From: Heterostelium album PN500
Lineage: Eukaryota > Evosea > Eumycetozoa > Acytosteliales > Acytosteliaceae
Direction of reading: 5' to 3'
NCBI RefSeq assembly: GCF_000004825.1
Contig: NW_008805071.1
Location: 1,550,001 to 1,614,000 of the forward strand
Length of the DNA: 64,000 nucleotides
In this document: positions 22,544-33,553 of the stretch, one piece after another
How positions within the stretch are numbered: position 1 is the stretch's first letter
Layout: every line of letters begins with the position of its first letter
Notes under the pieces: model-generated
Seen by the model: only the letters and a program-made list of their open reading frames with translations
Told to the model about the DNA's origin: nothing
Database searches by the model: none
Made by a program: the position numbers and the translations under genes

Positions 22544-23650
22544 TTATTGCACGGATTGATGGTTCAAGCGCGGAATGTAATGTGATGGTTGGTTTAGGGT
22601 TTCAAACGATTCTATTGTTTTACACTTTGAAAAGTTTACCCTTAGCCTTTTAATTTCAACTTTGATAGAACTGCTGTTTATTAGCTTCTCATTTTGTTTC
22701 ACTTCTTTTTTTTTTAATGCATCCTCAAGGAGGAAGGTTGCTAAATGAAAGAAGTCAGTGTAACATAAACAGTAGCTTCGCTTGAAGAATCGAGTATCTG
22801 TTACCACTAGTGGGAACAACAGTTATTCTTCTTCAAGTGAAATCCTAATCAAACTATCACACGAGTACTTACCTACTCAGTTGCATTTCGACACGTTTCA
22901 TCACCTACAAGAATGTTTAAGTAATCTTTGAACAACAACCAAATTCTATAATTTGAATTTACAAACTAAAATCTTTCTTTTTTTCTCAATATGTGTATAT
23001 ATCATTATTACTCATGTATAATAACAATTAAAGATTGCAAGCTACCCCCACTATTTTGATTCAATAACAATCTATTGTTATCCAATCAGAATAGTGGGCA
23101 CAGTTGTCATCATTTATAAAAATAATAAATAATAAGTAATAAATAAACATAACATATAAATTTTAAAACATTTATAAAAGTTAACTTAATCAATCGTTTT
23201 TAACAATCTTATTAGTTAGTTAGTTACCATTTAGTCAGATAGATTGTATCGACAAACTTGTCTTGTCTGGAAGATCCTCGCTTTTTGTTTTTAAAGATGA
23301 TCCAATTCTTAGCCAAATACAATTAAAGTTATATAATTTGATTACTTTGATGAACATCTGGTCACAGAAGTAGTGTTGTTTTTCATAAACGTTTAGAATG
23401 CGTGATGCTTGCTGTGGCGTGTATTTATCCATTTCGTTCATATCAAAATGGAATCACAAGAATGTTTTTGCTAGCCCAAGGATTGGATCATCTTTAAAGA
23501 TGTCAGTTTGCCTTGAGGATATATCATTACGAGCTGGACCAGACATGTCGTCGATATACTGCAAACATAGAGCCTCATCAACGTACAAGACTTTTGCTTA
23601 CTTATCATTTTTTAGAAATTCTAAATAAACACCAATTTTTGCTTACAATT
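22544..23650 (-). pseudogene. Uncertain multi-exon locus, probably decayed
   Basis: On the minus strand several short open pieces with splice-like borders follow one another. One begins after a TTTGCAG acceptor near 23560 (YIDDMSGPARNDISSRQTDI, FKDDPILGLAKTF). A TGA follows, then MNEMDKYTPQQASRILNVYE KQHYFCDQMFIKVIKLYNF (23441-23235). A mini-exon VMKRVEMQLS (about 22905-22873) is flanked by TTGTAG and GTAAGT. Last comes an open frame of up to 91 codons (22819-22544). The TPQQASRILNVY pattern recalls the helical repeats of FAST/TBC2-like RNA-binding proteins, weakly. The internal stop and the nearby inverted partial copy suggest decay. A real gene with unrecognised introns remains possible. 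Confidence 0.35.
23047..23098. repeat. Strong inverted repeat / hairpin
   Basis: CCCACTATTTTGATT (23047-23061) pairs with AATCAGAATAGTGGG (23084-23098), with one T opposite G that would be a wobble in RNA. An inner ATAACAAT/ATTGTTAT pair (23064-23071 / 23074-23081) follows after a 2x2 mismatch. The whole arm is 52 bases. It could be a small-RNA precursor, a cruciform or a remnant of a miniature element. Confidence 0.8.
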
Positions 23651-23784
23651 TCGATATATTTTATAATAAATATTTATACTATTTGTTTTAATAACTTTAT
23701 TTTAACATTATTACTATATTGATAGGTGTATTGTAGATTGTTTTATAATATAACAACAAAATGATCGTTGAATTATGATTTCTT

Positions 23785-26700
23785 TTAATCTCTATTTTCA
23801 AAATCATTTTGATCAAGATTAACATATTGCTTATGTACTTTTTCTCTAAACTCTCTGTAACCTTTCTCCAATTGGAAGTGTAACTCTTGACCATTCAGAT
23901 CGTCGGCTTTGGTGAGTTTCTCGTTGAGTTTGATAGCGAATCCGAGATCCTTTGTAAACTCTCTAATCGAATCTTGTAATCTTGTAAAGTGTTCGGCATT
24001 GTGCTTCTCGAAATCATTCGAACCAAGGAATGAACTACAGATTGCCAATGGTCCTGCATTAACCTCTGTATTATCAATCAAAGTTAGTAAAATAATCACC
24101 TAACTCTATAGATTGTATAACAAATGAAAATAACTTACGTAATAAAAGTGATCCTTGTAAGTTAATCTGTAGAGTTTTAGTATTAACTTGAATACCGGAA
24201 TTCAACTCTGCTTTGAGTGCATTCGATTTCTTTTGAATCAATTCAATTGCTACTTCAATCGGTGTAATTTCAATCTACAAGAATAATTATTAAAACAATC
24301 GCGTGAGTTAGTTTAAACAATTCAAAGTAGTAGTAATAATCATTATTTAAAAACATACATCTTCTTTCTTGAGAATTGGAATTCTCTTCTTAAGATATGG
24401 GAAATAAGATTCAGTTGTTATAATAGTCTTTCTCTTCCATTGATCTGTAATGCTATCACTGTGAGCTTTACCTGATTTAGTAAATGGTACTTCGAAAATG
24501 AATTTATCTTAATAATAAAAATGTATATGTTAGTTTGTTGTTTTGTTTGTTTTGTAATTATTTGAACTTACTTAAATTTGTGTTTTGATCAAATGATGCA
24601 ACTCTTTCTTTTAATTCATCTTGAGTATGATAGGGATCTACTGAAATGATTTGGAAGTAAATGAGATTTGGAAGCAGTGTTGTAACGTCAACTGGTTTGT
24701 TTGGAAGTAGCTTGATCTTGTCGGCACCAAACTTGTCACCGTACTGTCGTTGTAGACGGTCTGACAAATCCGATAGACGGACATAGTTCAATTCCTTATA
24801 GATATACTCTTTACCATGCATATCCTTAAGTAGCTCCTTGCCATAGAAAGCAACACGGTAGTAGTTGGCAAACAATCTCTGAGTCATTGCCGATTCGGAA
24901 ATCATTTGATTACAGAATACAACCAACTCGGAGTAGCATTCGTATTGTCGCTTCCAGTCACGGTTCTTATGGAAGGTTGGCAGCACCAATTGATAGGTCT
25001 GGATACACGATTCAAAGAATGAACCTCTCTTGAGAACCTTGATCGCTTCCTTCACCAGATTGATGAAACCTTTCTCTGTGAAATCCTCCAACTGACAGAT
25101 TTCACCCTGGACAGCCTTGAGCAATGCTGGATCCGGCAGTGAATTCCTGTCGACTTCGAAATTGGGCGATACCATCTTGAAATCGATTTCCAAGTTCTTT
25201 GGAAGTCGTCCAAGCTTACCGAGATATCCACAAACAAATGCCGCGGCAATAATATAGGTTTGACCGGCTTCCTCCCAGTTGTTATTGTTCTGAAGGAATG
25301 TCGCCAAACTCTTTAGCCATGTGATACGTAGATCCGGTGACTCTGAGAATGAATTGGAAAGGAGATGGTAGAGATCTGCCTTTTTCTCGGGATCGTAACC
25401 GTGTTGTTGAATCTTAACACTGTTGTTGATGATACCGATGAGACGATTGTAGAGCTCCTCCATTTGGGCGACGACTTTGTTGGGTTCGGCGTTCTTGAGG
25501 ACTGTCGACTTCTCGAATGCGTGCTTGATGAAACCGCAGATGCTCTTTAGACATTGACACAATCCGTCGAAATCATTGAGAATCTTATCAGAGACATTCA
25601 TATTCTTTAGACAATGAATGTAGCCATCGATGTCCTTGACGAGTGGCTCTGTCAACAACTTGGTAATGGGAGAGGACGGCTGTTGCTTGGCGTTGCCAAT
25701 GAAGGCGTGCAGTCCATCGAAATCACTGACATGAGCCGAGATCTCTGGATTCGACGATCTCATCGATTCCAAATACGAAAGGAAACTCTCGAAATCCGAA
25801 TAGATTTTATCGGTTGCAATCTTGGAGATCAATACCGTTTGTTGAGTTTTGGTTGGATCCATTTGAAGCTTGATCGTCTCCAGGAAGGTGAGCAACGATT
25901 CGAAATCCTGTACTTTCTCACTGACAATCTTTGAGATGGAGACAGTGGATTGCAACTTCATTCTCGAGAACAATTCGACGAGCTTGTGGTTGCTAAGAAT
26001 CATCAAGAAAATCAAGGTGGTAGCATACTGACGGTTTGGAGCGTGGTTGGTTGTGCAGTACTTAAAGATTTCCGGTGTCAGTTCAGAGCAAATCGTGTTG
26101 TTCTCCTTGAACAATTGTATTTTGTATTCAGAGATAACCGATGTCAGAACTTGGAATCCAATCTTTACGAATGCATACGACTGACGCTTCTTCATGAGCA
26201 TCGTTAGAACCTTGAAGATTCTATCCAATGTGACGTCACGCTTCTCTGGCAGCTTCATGGCGGAACTGGTCTTTGAGCTCTGGCCATGCAGTTCATGCTT
26301 ATAGTCTTTGATATAGTATACAAGTGTGTTCAACACGGTCATGGAAACTTCGTGGCTGAGATTTCCAGACATGATGGAAAGTGCCTCGCTTGTGATTGGC
26401 TCCACCGAGGAGTTAGACGATCCCATAAAAGATTGATGAGTTTTCCAAGCTGGTGAAGTACTTGGATTGGAAGAAGCGCCATTATTGTTGCTGCTGTTGT
26501 TGCTGCTAGTGGTGGTGCTTGTCGATGTTCCAACTAAACGATCGGATGAACTCGAGACAGAGTAGGTTCTCTCTGTTTTCGGTCCAGAGATGTTGTTGGT
26601 GTATTGTTCGAGCAGTGCTTTGGCAGTCTCACGATTCAGTTGTTTGACTTGTCCTTTTGCTTGACGACCTTGATACTCAAACAATGAAACAGAGGTCGAT

Positions 26701-29700
26701 AGCAAATTAAAGAATGTGATTATCTTTTGTTTGTTTGGTTCTTTCTTCCACCAATCGACAATGACATTGGTACTGCTATTGATAAGATTCTTCACCACGT
26801 AAATGAAGCAGATCAACCAGTATCTCGACTCGGTTTCATCAAAGTTATTGATCAGCTCAACATTGTCCACAACAATAAGGATGTACGGCAAGTAGAGTGT
26901 TGCAATTCTCTCACGAATCTGAGGATGATTGTAATTTGGATTGACATCATTTCTCGACATGATTTCACGCAATGTTAGGATTGCCTTTAATCTCATCTCT
27001 TTCTCATTGGCAGTGATTGTACTACCTACTTCCTGTAAAATAATACCAATTAAGAAATGTTTTTTACTGAAAAAAGATAAAAGCATTAGTATTTGAAACT
27101 ATTTTTATCAATATTGTTTTTTTTTTTTTTTAAACATACTAGAAATGTTGATAGAAATCGACGATATTTGGGAATTGATGAGTTGTTGGAAGATTCAAAG
27201 CAATGAATGAATCAGAGGATGCCAATACTCTTAAGAATGTAAACTTCAAATCTGTTAGCTCCATTACTGAATTTGAACTATCAAGACCAATAATATATGA
27301 ATGTATCTGGTTTTTAAATTAAAAGAAATTAATTAATATACAATTAATTGTTGAATATCAATCTAAAATACTTACTAAACGGAATAAGAAACCTCTCTTT
27401 ATAATATCAAATAGATCGGTTATGAAATAGGCAGTGCTGGTAATGAATGATTTGGCAATAATACTCTTACTATAAATTTGCTTCAACTGAATCAGTAGCA
27501 ATTCAAACAATGATTTAAACTTTTGTAAATAATCATCTGTAAATCTATTGGTTCTATTACGTCCATTTCCTAATAATTAATTCAGATAAGTAAGTTTAGT
27601 GGTCAAGATATTAAATATATTTGAAGTTGCAACTTACTTAACAAATTCTTGATATCAATATCTAAGATCATTGATTTACGAATGATACCAAATAGGAACC
27701 ATGCATAGTGGAGTGAAATCACTGACTTTTCATCTCTTGACTCCAAGAGGTAGATCCAAGTCTGTACCAATGACTCATAGAGATTGGTACCGGTGGTGGA
27801 ACCGTTACTGAATACATAGGTGATATAACTCATCAGTTTGTCTTCAGCTTTCAGCTCCTTGCTGATGGAATCGACAATGGTAATCAGTGCGATCAACGCT
27901 TGCTTCTGAAGTTCTTTGGAGGTGGTGCTGATACACTTGAAAATGATTCTTGAAATGGCAGGGAAGAACTTTAATTTCAATGTATTTGGAACGTCATTGA
28001 TCTTTCTGAATGTTTCAATCAAGATGTTCTGGTCGCTTTCAGCTCCGTCCTTGAGGAGGAACGACAACAGTGGATCCTGTGGGTAGATAGAGGAGACCAG
28101 ACGTGTACGGAATGAGAATACCGGCTTCTTGTTATCGACCCACATCTTTGTGTTGACCTGCTCCTTTGCCTCCATATCCAGATACTTTGGTGGGAATACA
28201 GAGGCCACTGGTTTCTTGTATTTTCCATCGACAATGATCTGCTCATTCTCGAAAAGACGAATAGCACAATAGCCAAGACAAACCTCTGGCTTCTCGTTCT
28301 TTTTCGATGGACGACATCCAAGGTGGTAGAATGTCACGAGAAGATGGTGATTCGGTGTGAGATGTGCTGGACAAATTGATTTTGATTTCATCGCTAAACT
28401 TTGGCTTCTTATTGTGATAGCCAACGGTCGAGTAGAAGCGACGAGTCAGTAGTGGAGATGTGGAGTTGCCATAGATTGCCTTAAGGCCAGAGTCGCCAAC
28501 GTTTGTGTCGTCCGCCAAGATCTTCACCTCATAGAAAATATTTCGAGAGCTACTGCCCTTGTCACTCTTGTAGTTGGTGAGATTCACTGACTTTGGATAG
28601 AAATAGAGCACGTTGCTATAAGAGATATTCAAATCCTGCTCGCTCGACTGCTGAATGTTGTAGACCTCGCGAATCATTGGTGCTGGATTATCGTTGTAAA
28701 CCGGTCGCAATAGATGATCGATTCTACCGACCTGACTAGCACTATCTGATGCATCGCCATTGAGTAACGCTATCTTTACAGAACAATCTACCCAATTTGT
28801 TGTTTGTTTTTTCTAAAATATTATTATTATTATTATTTTTGTTTAGTTACTTTGATATATATATTAATAATTCTAATCATCCTACTTACCTCTTTGGTAA
28901 CGAAACTGTAAAGATCACCTTTAATCTTTGAGATGTTGTTAACTTTTATGTTGACATTGGGTGTTGTATAAATGAAATTGTTGTTATTATCAAAGAGTTC
29001 GATGCATCCCCATACAAATGATTGTCTAAAGCTTCCTAATCTTGGAAGACTATCTTTGATTTCATCTTTAAATTTAGCAATTTCTTTTGGCTTACCCTAG
29101 AAAATATAAATAAAAAAATAATGAATATTTTAAATTACTTTTGAAATAATATATAATAATTGATAAATTTACAGGTAAATTGAAATAAATCTTTGTAGTC
29201 TCCTCAGGATCACCTCTCATAACCTTATCGAAACAAACTATCAAATAAATATGAGTAGATGGTCTATTAACTGAGAATATTGCTTTTTTAATTTTGGCAG
29301 GTGGTTCAACTTCAGTCTTGAAAATAATAATTATTATGTTAGTTAAAAGGTGATATAATAAGGTTGCTGAGTAAAACACTTACGGATTTTGGTAATAACT
29401 CTTGGTGTGTTCCAAAATCGAAATGGAAAACTTCGGAAATGATTTGATCTCTTGGTGACTCTTGATTGGCATCGAAAAGGAACATCCTACCAAAGAATGG
29501 CTCGATGTCACCGATCAGTGTCTTGAACTCGGTGCACTCCACTTGAAATTGCAATGAAACTTGATCGGTGAAGGCTGCACCTTGCTTTGGTTGATCGATC
29601 GCTGGCAATTCATCGGAGAAATAGGTTTGAAACAATGGTGATCTCTGATTCTTCAGTACCTCTGTTACCTTACTAAACTCGAGATTCGATGCAGCTGCAA

Positions 29701-30605
29701 TCTGTACCAACTCTTGATTGAGTGTTTCCACTAGCTTTGGATCCTTATTGTCGTAGTCACCGTCGATCTCATACGATTGTACTGGTAGTGGTTTCAGTTG
29801 ATTCAATCCGAGTGCCGGTATCGGCATTGCATCTCTTGTAACAACTGTCCAATCTTGATTGAAAACCTGAATCGATTCTTGAACTCCAACCGGTAATTTA
29901 TGTTGTACAATATCGCCCTAAGAGTAGAATTGTTTCAAAAAGAAAAATAAAATATTAATAAATCTAAAGATATATGGATAAATCGATCGATCGATCGATC
30001 CTTTGATAAATCTTAATTTGATTAATTTCTATTTTTGGTAACTGATCAATCGATCATCGATCACTAGATCACTCAGATCTCCCAAAAATAGTAATTCAAA
30101 TCAGATGAATCTGAAAAAAAATATTGCAAAAAACAAAAAAAAAAAAAGTTTTGATATTTACAGGAACATTTGGACCAACGATTTTTGTTTGTCGCTTTGC
30201 AGAGTTGACATGTAATAGATCTGGAATGAGTGATATTTTAAGTGGATCATTGATGATTGCCTTTGCAAAGAACTGATCCTCGTACTCATCAAAGTTGTAG
30301 TCAATCTTGACTCTATTGTCTTGGTAATTCGGGTTGTTGGCCAATGTATTATTTAGAGAAGCGTGTTGTTGGATCTGATCGGTACCACTATGATTGATGC
30401 CTGGCGACGATGGTAATGGTGAACCAGGTGCATTCACCTTTCCGATCGATGGTGAACTGGCTATGGTTATCATCGATTGTGGTACTGCATTCTGTGGTGT
30501 CGACGATCCATTCGCGTTGCTTCCATTCAAGCTGCCGGACGACGGTGATTGCTTACCGTTGACACTATGACTATTTGCAAGTGTCGTACTAGTACTAGTT
30601 GACAT
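23785..30605 (-). CDS. DOCK family Rho/Rac GEF, Zizimin type
   Basis: Eleven exons (30605-30162, 29917-29384, 29316-29173, 29096-28890, 28812-27638, 27569-27376, 27306-27140, 27066-24572, 24507-24359, 24274-24139, 24065-23785) give about 1974 aa. A Ser/Thr-rich N-terminus leads to a DOCK C/D-type region (STHIYLIVCFDKVMRGDPEE). DHR-1, a C2-like lipid-binding domain, starts near IFYEVKILADD and contains LTPNHHLLVTFYHLGC. DHR-2, the GEF domain, spans about residues 1530-1940 (WLKSLATFLQNNNNWEEAGQ ... RVAFYGKELL ... VNAGPLAICSSFLG). The absence of an SH3 and the order of parts favour Zizimin over Dock180. Exon 5 is 1175 bases where 1174 would fit the phase. The DHR-1 frame shifts by one base at about 28371; see findings. 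Confidence 0.9.
29960..30085. repeat. GATC-dense palindromic stretch in intron
   Basis: The first intron of the DOCK gene holds (ATCG)n around 29978-30000 and a second cluster of GATC sites at about 30044-30080. Each GATC is self-complementary. No function can be assigned. Confidence 0.7.
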
Positions 30606-31764
30606 TTGCTTATGTTTATGTATAAAGTTGTGTTTTCTTTTGGTGATTTTTTTTGTTTTTGTTTATAAATATATTTATGTTTTTTTCAAGCAAAGATTTA
30701 AACAAACTACTACAAATACAAATTATTATTATTATCTACTCTATTTATTCTATTCTATTCTATTTTATTTTATTTTATATTACTTTTTTGTTAAAAAAAT
30801 GAATTATATTATAATTAAATCTTCAAAAAAATATATATTTTTTACTTACGTGATTCAAAACAACTTGATTCCTCTTACTTAATAATATAATATATTGTTA
30901 TTATTGTTGTTATTTGCTTGAAAACCTGTTGACCATAAAAAAAAACAATAATTATTTAAAATATGTTAAAAGTGAGTGGTGTGTGAGTGCAATAGTTACT
31001 TTGTGATGTTGATGGTGGTGTTGTTTAGTTTTTTATTGGGTAATTAAATTGCAATAAGATATATATATAAATATGTGTGTTTGGTGTATGTGTTTGCGTG
31101 TTTGTGTATGGGTGTAAGTAAATCTTTACTTTATCTATATAGTTATTGTAGAACAAAACAAACAACAATGATAAGACTAATTAATCAACAACAACTACAA
31201 CAACACACTATCTCTTCTCACTCAATGACTTCTTTTAATAATAATATAATAATAATAATACAATACTGTTACTACTGTCTGTTAAACTTTATGATTAAGT
31301 TAACTCTATGATTGATTAAGAAAATAATAATAAATAATAAATATTAGAAAAATGGTTAATATTTTTTAAATTTATATATTTTTGTTGTGTTGTTATTAGG
31401 TAACAATAAAAAAATATTAAATACAAAAAGTGGCAAATTGGGGGGTAATTAAATAGGGTAGTGTTGTAACTTTGTTCTAACAATGGCATAGCACATAGAT
31501 TTACAAATGAAAAAAAATGGTTTTTGCAAAAAAAAAAAAAAAAATGCGATTAATATTAGATTTTTTTTTTGTCACACCCGATCACACCTGATTAAAACCA
31601 CCCAATCTTTGGCAAAAAAACCAAAACCAAAAAAAAACAAAAAACCATCTGCAAAAACTATTTTTTTAAAAAAATCTTTTTAATTTCAAAAAATTTAAAC
31701 ATTACAATTAATTATTATAACTCTTTTGATACTTACTCTTTTAATTTTATTTAAAAAAAAAACA
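30606..31764. other. Divergent intergenic region
   Basis: Shared upstream region of the DOCK gene and the small helical gene. It is AT-rich with purine and pyrimidine runs. A CA-rich cluster at 31573-31605 is listed separately. Confidence 0.5.
31573..31605 (-). promoter_or_regulatory. Candidate G-box cluster
   Basis: Read on the minus strand the stretch contains TTGGGTGGTT, CAGGTGTGAT and CGGGTGTGAC. These resemble the GGGTG(T/G)-type G-boxes bound by the dictyostelid factor GBF in developmentally regulated promoters. It lies about 160-190 bases upstream of the ATG at 31765. Regulation is inferred only from motif resemblance. Confidence 0.4.
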
Positions 31765-32220
31765 ATGACTTCTTTAAATGTTACTGTTATAGAGAAACAA
31801 CAACAATCTACTATAGTTGAAACACCTACAACTAGAACAACGACATCCTCATCATCACCTTTACCATTATCATCAATAACAGAAGAAGTGTATGAAGCTA
31901 AATTGGTTTCAGACCCATTCGGTCAGATAGTTGAGAGAAATTTGAAATCAAAACACTTGTGTATAAGGTATCAATGATTGATTAGGAGCTGATGTCTAAC
32001 ATTATATATTATTTTTATATTCTAAAAGTATCAGATTTAACATCAATTGCTTTTTTTTAGAGAACTGAATGGTAATAGAAGTTCATTTGAAGAATACTTG
32101 ATTGGTCAGATACAAAAGATTGACAACATTACCAATGAGCTTATCAATGAATGTGATACTCTTCAATCTAGATTCAAATTATCAACTGAAACAGTGAATA
32201 TCATATGCTCCAAAAAGTAA
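31765..32220 (+). CDS. Small helical protein, BLOC/BORC-subunit-like
   Basis: Two exons (31765-31967, 32061-32220) give 120 aa. The first 40 residues are Thr/Ser/Pro-rich and probably disordered. The remainder is a continuous amphipathic helix with heptad spacing: FEEYLIGQIQKIDNITNELI NECDTLQSRFKLSTETVN. Size and layout resemble the small coiled-coil subunits of BLOC-1 or BORC, which act in lysosome-related organelle trafficking, but no signature is decisive. The intron has canonical borders and the phase is restored (AG|A). I treat the gene as real and the family as tentative. Confidence 0.6.
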
Positions 32221-32784
32221 ATAAATAAATAAATAAACACATGATTATTTTATCAAAAAAAAAAAGAAAAAAAGAGTTATCATCTCTGCATAGATACATT
32301 GTTAATCATCCAAGTAATTGAATTGAATGTCTTTATTATTGTTATTGGTATTCATGATAAAAGTCTGTGAATGTTGACAATATCGATAGGTGAACCTTTT
32401 TCACTAGTCAAATCCATTTTGATTAAACACTGGCTGTCTTGGGTATGTATGCGCTGTTCTTTCCGCCTTTGTCCAATATAGAACATTTAATAATCAAGAG
32501 TTAAACATCATCTAAAAATCACCAGAACATTGAAATAGAGCACCAACATCTTCTATTTGTTTTTTTTAATTCTTTTTCTAAAGATAAAGATAATATTAAA
32601 CTTTTAAAAAAAAGAATTAAAAAAATTAACTGATTAACAATGTATATAAACTACAGAATAAGAATAGAATATAGTAATTAAAGTGTGTTTGCATATGTAA
32701 GTATGGTATATATTAACATGTTTATATCAAAGATAGAAGAATTATTGTCATACACCTAATGCTGATACTTGTGTAGTCGCGAAA

Positions 32785-32858
32785 AAAGAGGTCTGCATAG
32801 TCTGCGGCGCGTTATCGATAGACTTGAGCGCCACTTTGGCTCAGACTTATTCCTCTTT
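32785..32858 (-). ncRNA. Candidate small structured RNA
   Basis: Nested complementary arms are visible: AAAGAGG (32785-32791) with CCTCTTT (32852-32858), AGTCTG (32799-32804) with CAGACT (32842-32847), and GGCGC (32806-32810) with GCGCC (32828-32832). They form a three-stem rod in GC-rich DNA inside an AT-rich intergenic region. Read on the minus strand the last arm runs into T6 (32787-32782), which could act as a Pol III terminator. The minus strand is preferred for that reason. No tRNA, snRNA or SRP signature fits and no clear upstream DUSE element was seen. Confidence 0.4.
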
Positions 32859-33020
32859 CCAACTATTTGTTTCTAAAACTACAATATATATTCACCTATA
32901 TTCAATTTTAATTTGATCTACAGGTAATGTAATGGTTTATATATTATAACAGTGTTAAATGTACACAGTGCAATGAGATAATTTTTGACTCATACTTTTA
33001 TACCTAAAAGAGTAGTTATT

Positions 33021-33042
33021 ACATTAGTCATGTTACTAATGT
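33021..33042. repeat. Perfect 8-bp inverted repeat
   Basis: ACATTAGT and ACTAATGT are separated by CATGTT, forming a small hairpin in the convergent intergenic region. A terminator or processing role is possible but unproven. Confidence 0.75.
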
Positions 33043-33144
33043 CCTTCGAATAACAAAAAAAAAATTTTGGCTTTTTATTTTGAAAAATTATGACCAATGG
33101 AAAATCAACAATAAGTTTGACGGTCAAATAGGGAAGATGATTGT

Positions 33145-33203
33145 GAGAGTTTCATCTCTTTTTGATTATCTAAATCAAATATATATATCGAGATGAAACT
33201 CTC
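33145..33203. repeat. Perfect 14-bp inverted repeat with inner stem
   Basis: GAGAGTTTCATCTC (33145-33158) and GAGATGAAACTCTC (33190-33203) are exact reverse complements. Within the 31-base loop, TTTGATT (33161-33167) pairs with AATCAAA (33173-33179). The composite hairpin has the size of a small-RNA precursor. Confidence 0.9.
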
Positions 33204-33553
33204 AAGAACAGATATTTGAGAAACAAGAATCAATTTATATTCTTAATATTATCTAAATATCTATAATAGAGATAACACTCGAAATAGATAAATATTTAAT
33301 GTACAAAGATATAAACATTCTCTTTCAATGATAATAACTATTCACAAATGATTCCCAAACACATTGCAAATATTAAATTTAAAAGATAAAAACAAAACAA
33401 ACAATATTAAGTTGATTTAACTATCGTTTTATTTTATTGTACTTTTTTTTGATAAAGTAAATGATTATTTACTTTATGTAAATGTTGTTTATTTGTAAAT
33501 GAATTTCAATTGATCGATATTTAGTTAGTTAAATAACTATAATATCTATATTT

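Larger units (their letters stand above)
32221..33553. other. Convergent intergenic region with structured elements
   Basis: A 1.3 kb region with no protein-coding frame, between two convergent genes. It includes a GC-rich structured segment (32785-32858) and two inverted repeats (33021-33042, 33145-33203), listed separately. A GC-richer stretch at 32380-32480 shows no clear structure by eye. Confidence 0.6.

Noticed and set aside
22560-22580. GGTTCAAGCGCGG resembling a tRNA T-arm
   Set aside because: No matching A box, acceptor stem or D arm upstream; not a tRNA.
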